Part shown: one piece after another, positions 26,536 through 34,538 of the stretch | How positions within the stretch are numbered: the stretch's first letter is position 1 | How the letters are laid out: each line of letters opens with the position of its first letter | Source: an uncultured Clostridia bacterium | Lineage (GTDB): Bacteria > Bacillota > Clostridia > UMGS1810 | Length of the DNA: 64,000 nucleotides | Direction of reading: 5' to 3' | NCBI GenBank assembly: GCA_934500875.1 | Contig: CAKSTL010000005.1 | Coordinates: 1-64,000 of the forward strand | The notes under the pieces: model-generated | Databases searched by the model: none | The model's input: the letters and a program-made list of their open reading frames with translations, nothing else | What the model was told of the DNA's origin: nothing | Translations under genes and position numbers: made by a program

Positions 26536-27591
26536 ATGCCTAATTATAGATTAGGGGAATTGTTTTGCGGCCCCGGCGGAATTGCTTATGGAGCTATGAC
26601 AGCCCGAATAGAAAATCCTGATTTTAGAATAGTTCATCAATGGGCAACAGATTATGACCGCGATACTTGTAGCACATATATAAGAAATATATGCCCTGAT
26701 AATCCGCAGTCAGTAATTCACGAAGATATACGCAGATTAAATATTGATAGATTAGGTGAAATAGATGCGCTTGCTTTTGGATTTCCCTGTAATGATTATA
26801 GTGTAGTCGGTGAACAACAAGGAATGAACGGTATATTCGGTCCGCTGTATCAATATGGTGTCCATACACTTGAACGTTATCAGCCGAGATGGTTTTTAGC
26901 AGAGAATGTCGGCGGACTGCGCAATGCAAATGATGGGCAGGCATTGACGAGAATATTAGATGAACTGCGTGCGGCAGGTTACACAATCACCCCCCATTTA
27001 TATAAATTCGAGGAATATGGTGTTCCGCAGGCAAGACATAGAATTATTATCGTAGGTATTCACAACGATGAAAATGTTGTTTTTCGGGTTCCGTCTCCTG
27101 AGCCTTATGCTGATGTTGACAATACTTGCAGGCACGCTATTGAAGTTCCGCCTATTGCTCAGGATGCACCTAACAATGAACGGGCAAACCAAACTGATAT
27201 TGTAACAGAACGTTTAAGCCATATAAAACCCGGTCAAAATGCTTTTACGGCTGATTTGCCGGAACGGCTACGCTTAAATGTACGCGGAGCGCAAATAAGT
27301 CAGATATATAAAAGATTAGACCCTGACAAACCAGCTTATACGGTTACTGGAAGCGGCGGCGGCGGCACGCACATATATCACTGGGATGAACCGCGTGCTT
27401 TAACCAACAGAGAAAGAGCAAGACTGCAAACATTTCCTGATACTTATGTTTTTGAAGGCGGACGAGAGAGCGTAAGAAAACAGATAGGAATGGCGGTTCC
27501 ATGTGATGGTGCAAGAATAATTTTCGAAGCCATTCTCAATACCTTTGCAGGTATTGAATATGACTTTGTTGAACCCAATATCAATGAGTAG
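26536..27591 (+). CDS. DNA (cytosine-5) methyltransferase
   Basis: Transfers a methyl group from SAM to C5 of cytosine in a specific site, protecting it from the cognate nuclease. The 351 residues show motif I LFCGPGGIAYG (9-19), motif IV FGFPCNDYS with catalytic Cys85, and motif VI ENVGGL (123-128). Motif VIII is QARHRIIIVG (165-174), and motif X is QIGMAVPC (316-323). The target-recognition region (about 180-265) is short, and the site cannot be read. AAGGAG precedes the ATG; the next gene starts 12 bp after the stop. Confidence 0.95.
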   Translation: MPNYRLGELFCGPGGIAYGAMTARIENPDFRIVHQWATDYDRDTCSTYIRNICPDNPQSVIHEDIRRLNIDRLGEIDALAFGFPCNDYSVVGEQQGMNGIFGPLYQYGVHTLERYQPRWFLAENVGGLRNANDGQALTRILDELRAAGYTITPHLYKFEEYGVPQARHRIIIVGIHNDENVVFRVPSPEPYADVDNTCRHAIEVPPIAQDAPNNERANQTDIVTERLSHIKPGQNAFTADLPERLRLNVRGAQISQIYKRLDPDKPAYTVTGSGGGGTHIYHWDEPRALTNRERARLQTFPDTYVFEGGRESVRKQIGMAVPCDGARIIFEAILNTFAGIEYDFVEPNINE

Positions 27592-27603
27592 GGGGCAACA
27601 AAA

Positions 27604-28563
27604 TTGTATAGTACAAATTTTAAAAATGAAATTTTGCTTAATCCTGTTTCAGAAGGAGCAGAACATTTAAAAATTATATCCGGATATGCCACACATACTA
27701 TGGCCTCTTGGCATTTTTCTGAAATTGAAACATTGTATAACCAAGGCATAAAAATAACTTTGATTATCGGAATGTGTAAATTTGACGGAATAAGCATATC
27801 CGTTCATGAGGGATTTAAAAATCTTATGAGAGAAGCCTTGCCGAATAATTCTCAATTTTGCTGTCAATACATTTTTAATGCAGCACCTGTACATTCAAAA
27901 TTATTTTTATGGGAGAAGAATGGCGAACCATTTTCAGCATTTATGGGTTCTGCAAATTATACACAGGCAGCATTTTCGCCGCTTAGAAGAGAAATTATGA
28001 CAGAATGCGATCCTTTAGAAGCAAATGATTATTTTAATGAAATAGAGCCTGATTCTATATATTGCACCCATGCAGAAATCGAGGACTATGTAACGCTCTG
28101 CCCATCTCATCCAATATTAAATGCAGAAGAAGAGCCTTTAGTGTTAGTTCGCGGTGCAGGCGTATCATCAGTAACGCTTTCATTTTTAACAAGAAGCGGT
28201 GAAGTTGGTAGCCGTTCTGGTCTTAACTGGGGACAGCGAGACGGCAGAGAACCGAATCAAGCATATATACCATTGCCGTCAAGAATTGCAAGAACAAACT
28301 TTTTTCCTCTCAACAGAAACCATTTTTCGGTACTCACTGATGACGGAAAGCAGTTAATTTTACGCGTAGAACAGCAAAACAATAAAGCAATTACTACTCC
28401 GTTGAACAATTCTTTATTAGGCGAATACTTTAGAAACAGATTGGGGCTGGCAAACGGATCTCTCATATCAACAGCTGATTTAGAAAGGTATGGAAGAACG
28501 AATGTAACTTTTTATAAGTTAGATGACGAACAGTATTTTATGGATTTTTCTGTCCAAAGATAG
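27604..28563 (+). CDS. NgoFVII-family restriction endonuclease (PLD nuclease)
   Basis: The 319-residue protein has an N-terminal phospholipase-D-type nuclease half with a single HxK motif (VHSKLFLW, His97, Lys99) followed by FMGSANYTQ. One HxK motif implies a dimer forming one active site and metal-independent cleavage, as in BfiI-like enzymes. The C-terminal half (about 160-319) fits the B3-like recognition domain of NgoFVII/NgoAVII. Start is TTG 27604 after GGGGG at 27591-27595. NgoAVII is known to work with an ATPase partner; none is nearby. Confidence 0.82.
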   Translation: MYSTNFKNEILLNPVSEGAEHLKIISGYATHTMASWHFSEIETLYNQGIKITLIIGMCKFDGISISVHEGFKNLMREALPNNSQFCCQYIFNAAPVHSKLFLWEKNGEPFSAFMGSANYTQAAFSPLRREIMTECDPLEANDYFNEIEPDSIYCTHAEIEDYVTLCPSHPILNAEEEPLVLVRGAGVSSVTLSFLTRSGEVGSRSGLNWGQRDGREPNQAYIPLPSRIARTNFFPLNRNHFSVLTDDGKQLILRVEQQNNKAITTPLNNSLLGEYFRNRLGLANGSLISTADLERYGRTNVTFYKLDDEQYFMDFSVQR

Positions 28564-28574
28564 GAGGAAAACTT

Positions 28575-30131
28575 ATGATAAACTATTGGTGGGTAACGCG
28601 TCCTAAGAGACGCTTAAACTCTGTTCCTGAGGTTTTAGCAGCATTGGCTGAAATATCATTAAACGAAGAATGGCAGGGACAAAAAGGAACACATCTTGAT
28701 TTTGAAGAAGCCTTAGAAGAAGCAAATTTAAAAAGAAAGGGAGACCGGCGGGATCAAACCGGAGGCGGAGCCCGTACATACAAGGCATGGATTTCAAGTT
28801 TGGGGTTAATTTTTATTCAGGAATCAACAAAAAAATTAAAACTCACGCTTGCAGGCGAAGCTATTATGAATGGTGAGTCACCTGTTGAAATAATAAAAAA
28901 CCAAATATTAAAATATCAGTTTCCATCTTCATTTTCAATCAGCAGAAATGTTAATGTTTCACGGCGCTTTAAAATAAGACCGTTTAGGTTTTTGCTTCGC
29001 CTTTTAAATGATGGCGATATAGAATATCTTAACGAAGATGAAATTGCCAAAATTGTAATTGTGGAGGCTGAAAACGAAACAGAAATTTGTTATAAAACCA
29101 TCAAAGAAAAAATATTGCTTTACAGAGATAAAGGTGATGAATGTCTTTCAAAAGATTTTTTTGAACAATATGCCCCAAGCAGCGGCAAAGTTAACCAAGA
29201 ACATCCGTTCAGCCATTTGCTGGATATAGCAAACACCATAGTAAATTGGCTTGAATATACACAACTTGCAAAGCGTAGCGAGGATAAATCAATAAGAATT
29301 ATTGAAGATAAACGGAATGAAGTAAATGCCGCATTATCTACTGTTCCTGCATTTATTGACCGCTGTGAACAACATGAATATTTTCAAAGGAAATATGGGT
29401 TAGACCCCAAACATAGGAAAGATACAAGGAATCTATCTGAAACTAAAGCAATAACAGCTAAAATGATTGCTGAACAAAAAATTAAACAGGCATTCATTAC
29501 AGAATCATTGAAAACACCGATTAGTAAAATAACAGATTTTCTGATCGAAAAAATTTCCGTTCAAACAGGATTTACAGAAGAAACAGTTGAAGAATGCTTG
29601 CTTAAATTATATCCGCATGGTGCTATAGGAGCTTTTATGACAGAATATTTTGAAATGGCATTTAAGGGTCGTGACGAGGCGGCAGAGTTTGAAAAAGCGA
29701 CCGTTGAATTATTCAAAAATGTTTTCGGATTTGATGCAAAACATGTAGGCCCGATAGGCCTTACACCTGATGTGCTTGTTCTGTCAGATAGTGATGGATA
29801 CTGCGGAATAATTGATAACAAGGCTTACAGCAAATATACTATAAGCAATGCCCATCATAATAGAATGGTTTATAATTATATTGGCAATTTGAACAATTAC
29901 TACAGCGGTAAACTTCCGCTCGCATTTTTTTCATATATTGCCGGAGGCTTTGGGAAAAATATAAATAATCAGATACGGGAAATTGTTAATGAAACTTCTG
30001 TAAATGGGAGCGCAATAAGTGTTTCAAACATGATACAATTAGTTGAAAACTATAATACAGTGGATTATAACCATACAAAAATACGCAGTATTTTTTCTTT
30101 AAACAGGCAAATTTTAATGTCTGACTTATAA
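28575..30131 (+). CDS. AlwI-family type II restriction endonuclease
   Basis: A 518-residue protein starting INYWWVTRPKRRLNSVPEVL, as AlwI-type enzymes do. It has winged-helix-like recognition regions in the first two thirds and a C-terminal PD-(D/E)XK core: LTPDVLVLSD (Asp399), then GIIDNKAYSK (Asp414, Lys416). AlwI-type enzymes cut outside an asymmetric site. The gene is 11 bp after the PLD-type nuclease with AGGAGG between. A second nuclease of unrelated fold for one methyltransferase is unusual. Confidence 0.8.
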   Translation: MINYWWVTRPKRRLNSVPEVLAALAEISLNEEWQGQKGTHLDFEEALEEANLKRKGDRRDQTGGGARTYKAWISSLGLIFIQESTKKLKLTLAGEAIMNGESPVEIIKNQILKYQFPSSFSISRNVNVSRRFKIRPFRFLLRLLNDGDIEYLNEDEIAKIVIVEAENETEICYKTIKEKILLYRDKGDECLSKDFFEQYAPSSGKVNQEHPFSHLLDIANTIVNWLEYTQLAKRSEDKSIRIIEDKRNEVNAALSTVPAFIDRCEQHEYFQRKYGLDPKHRKDTRNLSETKAITAKMIAEQKIKQAFITESLKTPISKITDFLIEKISVQTGFTEETVEECLLKLYPHGAIGAFMTEYFEMAFKGRDEAAEFEKATVELFKNVFGFDAKHVGPIGLTPDVLVLSDSDGYCGIIDNKAYSKYTISNAHHNRMVYNYIGNLNNYYSGKLPLAFFSYIAGGFGKNINNQIREIVNETSVNGSAISVSNMIQLVENYNTVDYNHTKIRSIFSLNRQILMSDL

Positions 30132-30147
30132 GGAGGAAGATGTTCCA

Positions 30148-30573
30148 ATGGATAATCATTCTCCGAAAGTCAGAAGTTATAATATGTCGCAAATAAAAAG
30201 CACTAACACTAAGCCGGAAGAAATGGTAAGAAAGTATCTATTTTCAAGGGGTTTACGGTATCGAAAAAATGTGAAAACACTTCCGGGCAAACCGGATATT
30301 GTTCTGGCGAAATATAAGACGATTATTTTTGTAAATGGGTGTTTTTGGCACGGTCATAACGGCTGTAAATATTTTGTTATGCCAAAGTCTAACACGGATT
30401 ATTGGAGAGAAAAAATCAAAAAAAATATTGAGAGAGATAGAAAAAATTATAATAATTTAAGTGAATCAGGTTGGAATGTTATTACTGTATGGGAATGCCA
30501 GCTAAAGAAAAGTATGTGTAAAAATACACTTGAATACCTGTATTATAATATTATCCGAAATATCAAGGAATAA
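30148..30573 (+). CDS. vsr: very short patch repair endonuclease Vsr
   Basis: Nicks 5' of a T in T:G mismatches that arise by deamination of 5-methylcytosine in methyltransferase sites. The 141 residues have the N-terminal RSYNMSQIKSTNTKPE, catalytic Asp50 in LPGKPDIVL, and FVNGCFWHGHNGC with Phe66, Trp67, His68 and zinc ligands. WEC (Cys117) supplies the last ligand. AAGGAGGA precedes the ATG. It closes the methyltransferase operon, where its substrate arises. Confidence 0.93.
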   Translation: MDNHSPKVRSYNMSQIKSTNTKPEEMVRKYLFSRGLRYRKNVKTLPGKPDIVLAKYKTIIFVNGCFWHGHNGCKYFVMPKSNTDYWREKIKKNIERDRKNYNNLSESGWNVITVWECQLKKSMCKNTLEYLYYNIIRNIKE

Positions 30574-30608
30574 TTTTGACATTTATATTTTTTGCCTTAT
30601 AAAATTTT

Positions 30609-30694
30609 AGCCGTATGAGCGAATTAGTAAACAGCAAGGGCATTGCCTGTGCTTTGCACACTGTTGACAAATTCACTTTATACGGCTTTTTAGG
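30609..30694 (+). repeat. long imperfect hairpin after vsr
   Basis: AGCCGTAT (30609-30616) pairs with ATACGGCT (30680-30687). Pairing continues inward through GAATT/AATTC and AACAG/CTGTT arms almost to the centre, giving one stem of about 38 bp with few bulges, followed by TTTTTAGG. It may end the restriction operon, encode a structured RNA, or be a small inverted-repeat element. Confidence 0.6.
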
Positions 30695-30825
30695 TAATTA
30701 GGGCAAAAGGACTTTGTGCACATCATAAATCGTGCATTTTTTTATCTGAACATTAGAACCCCATTTTGAGGTTTTTAATGGTTTTATATTACCTCGTTGA
30801 TTTTGAGCCTAAAAAACCGTATAAA
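30677..30825. repeat. 18-bp inverted repeat, 17/18 match
   Basis: TTTATACGGCTTTTTAGG (30677-30694) recurs inverted at 30808-30825 with one mismatch, 113 bp apart. The first arm is also the right arm of the hairpin above, so three related ATACGG copies lie within 217 bp. No open reading frame of note lies between. Confidence 0.7.
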
Positions 30826-30892
30826 ATAAGGCTTTTTCGACCTCTAAATGCTCACATATATGTGTAGAATATATAGAAATTCTTGCATAACG

Positions 30893-30934
30893 AAAATCGG
30901 CATACCACCTTAAAAAGTGGCATGCCGATTTTTT
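30893..30934. terminator. strong hairpin with T tract, likely bidirectional
   Basis: AAAATCGGCAT-a-CCAC pairs with GTGG-c-ATGCCGATTTT (30893-30908 with 30917-30932), followed by T on the + strand and a short T run on the - strand. It would stop readthrough from either side of the island. Confidence 0.7.
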
Positions 30935-31022
30935 GCAATTCCGTTTGGCAGTCTGTCAGCTATGATTACTGTTTTATCAATGACTGCCGAAAGCCGCTCT
31001 TTTTTGTATGCTTTTTGCGCAG

Positions 31023-31053
31023 AAAAACACCGCGGTTTTTAAATACCGCAGTG
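31023..31053 (-). terminator. terminator of the GntR/ABC operon
   Basis: On the - strand a 9-bp stem (31045-31053 with 31028-31036, one mismatch) is followed by TTTTT. It lies about 190 bp beyond the permease stop codon. Confidence 0.6.
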
Positions 31054-31066
31054 TTTTCGGTGGTGT

Positions 31067-31133
31067 TTCGCTTTCTTTTGCGTTGCACAGCCAAGCTGCC
31101 CCAATGCCTTTAAGGAGGGATAAAGAAAGCGAA
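31067..31133. repeat. 12-bp perfect inverted repeat at the right edge of the island
   Basis: TTCGCTTTCTTT (31067-31078) and AAAGAAAGCGAA (31122-31133) enclose 43 bp. Together with the three other inverted repeats from 30609 onward, it fills the 30574-31246 gap, which holds no credible gene. Confidence 0.55.
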
Positions 31134-31246
31134 TATTGAAGAATGGTAATTAGAAAATTGCTGTTTTTGCCGGCATTTGAAATTAAGGTTTGCAGCCTTA
31201 AGTTTTGGAAATTTAACCCATATATGCCGTGTATTTTAAAACTTTT

Positions 31247-33064
31247 CTATTCGGCAGCGCTTTCCGATTCCGCATTGTCTGCGTTTTGCTCATTGTCAGA
31301 ATTTTCTGCGCCGTCCGCATTTTTTGCTTCGGCAGCGTCCTCCTGCCAATCCTTATAATATTTGTCTATAAGGCGCATTGTTTCGGTGCAGCTTTCGTAA
31401 ACCGGAACACGGGTGTAAACGTATCTTGTGCTGCTGCTAACAATCGCCGGGTCCGAAACGAGAATTTCATATTCTATGCAGCATACCGCCTTTTTGTTTG
31501 CAAAATCCTCGGACGTAACGCTCTTTATATCGGACGCATATGCCGTCAGAAGCTTTTCAATCTGCTCTCTTGTGCCTATGTTAAAGTTTTCGTTTGTGGT
31601 GTTAAGATTTACATATGCCCAATTAACTTTCTTTATCTGAGATGAATCGGGCACAAGCGTAGCTTTAAATTCTTCACTTTCAAATATCGCCGCCGCAAAG
31701 TTTTTGTAATCCTCTGTCGGAACAAGCACACATCTTGAAATTCCAAGTTTTTTATACTTGTCGGTTTGGAATTTAATATTCTTTAATCCGTCGTCGCTCG
31801 TCCAGCCCCTGTTGTATGCCGGCTCGCCGCTCTTCATAAGAAGAATTGATTTTTCAATTATCCTCTTGTCAGTAAAGGTGTATTCGTTCTGCGTCACAAG
31901 ACCGTCGGAGAACTCGAGCGGAACAGTAACCGTTATGCTGTTTGTCTTTCGTGCGTCGGGAACGTGGTTGTTAAGATTTAAAACATCAAATTTAAATGCG
32001 CACACAATTGCGGTTATAACCAAAAGCACCGCACCAAGGCTTAATTTGTTTGCAAACATATTTTTGATGTTTTTGTCGAAAATGGCTTGCAGCACGGCAA
32101 AAATTATGATTGCCGCAATGATATACATAATGTATGAAATGCCGAAGCTTCCGCCGGCAGCCGTTCCGGTAAGAACGCCTGCGCCCATTGCAAGAAATAC
32201 GGTTATGTAATATTTCAAAAACTTGTTAACGCCGTCAAACGCAAAGAATTTGTTTGAATTTTCGCTTTTGCGTTTTGAATATACAACCGCCGAAACCGCA
32301 AGCAGTATCAAAGACGTTATAACAAGATATGCCGAAAATCCCCACGTAAGACCGGCTGACGAATCCGTTGCCGAGGCAACCTTCCAGAACGGAAAGATAA
32401 AATCAAGCTCACGGCTGAACAGCGTTTCAATGCCGTAGGATTTAAGATAAACCGACACAAGCCCTGCCGCAACAAGTTTTGTTACGGGGTAGAGCAAAAA
32501 CAGAAACGCCGACGAGATAAAAAGAGAAAATATTCCCGACGAAACCGTTTGTGCCAAAACCATAACGCTGTAGCAAAAAAGAGTTGACAATACGCAGTAT
32601 GCCGCAACGGCAGCAAACTCTTTGCGAGGCACGATATAATCCACGCCGATAATTTTTGCGCAGAGCATATTTATCAGCGAAACCAGTATAATCGGCACAA
32701 CCAGACCGATAAGACCCGATATGTATTTTGTTATTATTATGTTTGCCCTTGTGTACGGCATTGAATGAACAAAAATAACCGAGCTTTGCTTATAAAGGTA
32801 GTTAAACTGCAAAATCACAAATATAAACGCCGCTGTGAAGGTGAGTATCATCACAAACGGATTTGCAATTTCAAGAAGATTTGCGCACGTTCCTAAGGCA
32901 TATGCGTTTTCTTTTACGTTTTCAAGGTAGTTTGAATAGCACAAAAGCGCAGGAAGCAGCGTGCAGAGCAGCAGCGCAACCGTATAAAGAATTATTATAT
33001 GCTTGTTTTGTTTTAAATCTTCCAAGGCAAGCTTTGGGTTAAATAAGGACTTTTGACGCATCAT
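31247..33064 (-). CDS. ABC-2 type transporter permease
   Basis: Multi-pass membrane subunit of the exporter encoded with the ATPase just upstream. The 605 residues include about ten hydrophobic segments, for example around 26-46, 75-95, 120-140, 170-195, 240-260 and 285-345. A large soluble domain follows (about 360-570), then a low-complexity Ala/Asp/Glu/Asn tail. The start overlaps the ATPase 3' end by 26 bp with GGAGG in place. The YtrC/D-like setting suggests export or envelope-stress defence; substrate unknown. Confidence 0.8.
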   Translation of the reverse strand: MMRQKSLFNPKLALEDLKQNKHIIILYTVALLLCTLLPALLCYSNYLENVKENAYALGTCANLLEIANPFVMILTFTAAFIFVILQFNYLYKQSSVIFVHSMPYTRANIIITKYISGLIGLVVPIILVSLINMLCAKIIGVDYIVPRKEFAAVAAYCVLSTLFCYSVMVLAQTVSSGIFSLFISSAFLFLLYPVTKLVAAGLVSVYLKSYGIETLFSRELDFIFPFWKVASATDSSAGLTWGFSAYLVITSLILLAVSAVVYSKRKSENSNKFFAFDGVNKFLKYYITVFLAMGAGVLTGTAAGGSFGISYIMYIIAAIIIFAVLQAIFDKNIKNMFANKLSLGAVLLVITAIVCAFKFDVLNLNNHVPDARKTNSITVTVPLEFSDGLVTQNEYTFTDKRIIEKSILLMKSGEPAYNRGWTSDDGLKNIKFQTDKYKKLGISRCVLVPTEDYKNFAAAIFESEEFKATLVPDSSQIKKVNWAYVNLNTTNENFNIGTREQIEKLLTAYASDIKSVTSEDFANKKAVCCIEYEILVSDPAIVSSSTRYVYTRVPVYESCTETMRLIDKYYKDWQEDAAEAKNADGAENSDNEQNADNAESESAAE

Positions 33065-33938
33065 AGCCCGTAACCTCCATTTCGTAAATAAATATATCCT
33101 CGAGCGAAATATCTATAACATCAGTAAGAATGGGGTTTTTCGCTTCGATTCTTTTCAAAATATTGTCAAGGCGGCCCCTCACCACAAGCTCCATAATGCT
33201 TTTTCGCACCGTGGATTTCATGATGTCAATGTCATTTAGCGCCGAAACGTCAATCATAGGCCTGAACGCAACCTGAATTTTGTGAATGTTTTCTTTTATT
33301 TCGTCAAGATTTTTTTCTATTATAATTTTGTTTTGGTGCAGAATACCGATTACGTCGCAGAAATTTTCAAGCTCGTTTAAGTTGTGCGACGATATAATAA
33401 CCGTCATTCCCCTTTCGGTAACCTCTTTTATGATAATTCTTTTTACAAGCTGCCTTATAACCGGGTCAAGCCCGTCAAAGCTTTCGTCGCAAAGAAGAAT
33501 TTCGGGATTTCTCGAAAGCGCCATAATAATTGCCGACTGCCGTTTCATACCCTTTGAAAAGGTGTTGAGCCTTTTGTTTATGTCCAGCGGAAACAGCGAA
33601 GACACCTCTATAAACTTTTCGTACGAAAACGAAGGATAAGCCTTTTTGTAATACTTTGCCATATCCGCCATAGTGTATGAATTAAAGAAAAACGGCTCGT
33701 CGCTTATGTATGCGATTTTGTCCTTTAACAAAACGTTTTTCGATAAATCCTCGCCGCTTATGAAAACCTTTCCGCCTTCGGGAGAATATATGCCCGATAT
33801 TGTGTTTAAAAGCGTAGATTTTCCTGCTCCGTTCGTGCCTATAAGACCGTATATGCTGCCTTTTTTTATGTTTGACGTAATGCAGTCGAGAATTAGATTT
33901 CCGTCAAACTTTTTTGTTAAGTTTTCTACTGCTATCAT
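33039..33938 (-). CDS. ABC transporter ATP-binding protein (YtrB-like)
   Basis: Nucleotide-binding subunit powering the permease. The 299 residues show Walker A GTNGAGKSTLLN (about 36-47), a signature segment LNTFSKGMKRQSAIIMAL and Walker B ILLCDESFDGLDP (Glu of the usual DEP motif kept, Pro replaced by Ser). The H-loop lies in IISSHNLNEL. AAGGAGG lies before the ATG, which overlaps the regulator stop by 4 bp. Order GntR-ATPase-permease matches the Bacillus ytr operon. Confidence 0.9.
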   Translation of the reverse strand: MIAVENLTKKFDGNLILDCITSNIKKGSIYGLIGTNGAGKSTLLNTISGIYSPEGGKVFISGEDLSKNVLLKDKIAYISDEPFFFNSYTMADMAKYYKKAYPSFSYEKFIEVSSLFPLDINKRLNTFSKGMKRQSAIIMALSRNPEILLCDESFDGLDPVIRQLVKRIIIKEVTERGMTVIISSHNLNELENFCDVIGILHQNKIIIEKNLDEIKENIHKIQVAFRPMIDVSALNDIDIMKSTVRKSIMELVVRGRLDNILKRIEAKNPILTDVIDISLEDIFIYEMEVTGYDASKVLI

Positions 33939-34309
33939 TTTTCATCCTCCTTATAAAAAGAGTCAACCCTGTCCGACACGTTTTTCTTGTCCTCGCCAAG
34001 ATTTTTAAGCTTTTCCAAAGCCTTTTCAAGCTCAAAATATGCGTCGGTAATTTTTCTTTGCCTCAAAACGTTGACATCACCTGTAACAAACCTTCCTTTT
34101 CCGCTTACCGAATAGGTAACTCCTATCTGCTCAAGATAGGCATACGCCTTCTGAACGGTGTTAGGATTGATTGCCAGGCTTGTTGCAAGCTCACGCACCG
34201 AAGGAAGGCTTTCGTTCGGCTCGATAAGTCCGCTCAGCACCAACTGCTCAATTTTTGTTATCAGCTGTTCGTAAATCGGCGCCGAATTGTTTAAGCTTAT
34301 ACCCAACAT
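33935..34309 (-). CDS. GntR-family regulator, YtrA type
   Basis: Short GntR repressor with an N-terminal winged helix and a small dimerisation tail, 124 residues. ISLNNSAPIYEQLITKIEQL and LPSVRELATSLAINPNTVQK (the HTH) are typical. YtrA-type proteins repress their own ABC operon and respond to cell-wall-active compounds in Bacillus. AAGGGGTGAT precedes ATG 34309. A palindromic operator lies right at the predicted transcription start, so autorepression is likely. Confidence 0.9.
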   Translation of the reverse strand: MLGISLNNSAPIYEQLITKIEQLVLSGLIEPNESLPSVRELATSLAINPNTVQKAYAYLEQIGVTYSVSGKGRFVTGDVNVLRQRKITDAYFELEKALEKLKNLGEDKKNVSDRVDSFYKEDEK

Positions 34310-34328
34310 TGTATCACCCCTTACTATT

Positions 34329-34352
34329 GTGTACTATTGTGCATTAGTACAC
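34329..34352. promoter_or_regulatory. palindromic operator for the YtrA-type repressor
   Basis: GTGTACTA (34329-34336) and TAGTACAC (34345-34352) form a perfect 8-bp inverted repeat with an 8-bp spacer. It lies immediately downstream of the -10 box of the GntR promoter. Bacillus YtrA sites have a similar GTGTACTA-like arm, from recall. Confidence 0.8.
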
Positions 34353-34361
34353 TGTGGTTAC

Positions 34362-34390
34362 ATCATAACTCATATTTTTTTGTTTGTCAA
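34362..34390 (-). promoter_or_regulatory. promoter of the GntR/ABC operon
   Basis: On the - strand perfect TTGACA (34385-34390), 17 bp, TATGAT (34362-34367). The start site would fall inside or next to the operator. Confidence 0.85.
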
Positions 34391-34463
34391 TACCTTTTTT
34401 AAAATTTTTTCAAAAAACAGCACTTTTTTGCAAAAGCGCACGCCTTATCTACAAAAAATACCC

Positions 34464-34492
34464 TTGAAATAAGCAAAAAGTTATGGTACAAT
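34464..34492 (+). promoter_or_regulatory. promoter of the FAD oxidoreductase gene
   Basis: TTGAAA (34464-34469), 17 bp, TACAAT (34487-34492), 46 bp ahead of the start codon. Confidence 0.7.
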
Positions 34493-34538
34493 ATGGTTGT
34501 AAAATATATATACAGCAAACATATGGGGGCTAAATAAT

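Larger units (their letters stand above)
23787..31140. mobile_element. probable integrated mobile island carrying a restriction system
   Basis: Boundaries are approximate. A large serine recombinase lies at the left edge. Next come a TnpW-like small protein, a repeat-rich control region, a five-gene restriction operon and a 670-bp right flank of inverted repeats. Genes here use TTA leucine codons and A/T third positions far more than neighbouring genes. No relaxase, coupling protein or replication gene is present, so it would need help to transfer or is a remnant. I could not find attL/attR direct repeats. Confidence 0.6.

Noticed and set aside
30883..31113. 76-residue open frame in the island's right flank
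   Set aside because: Runs through two hairpins, has no RBS and no domain; repeats explain the sequence better.
23700..31200. GGTTTGCA shared near both ends of the island as an att core
   Set aside because: Only 8 bp match (near 23710 and 31188) with unrelated flanks; expected by chance in AT-rich sequence.
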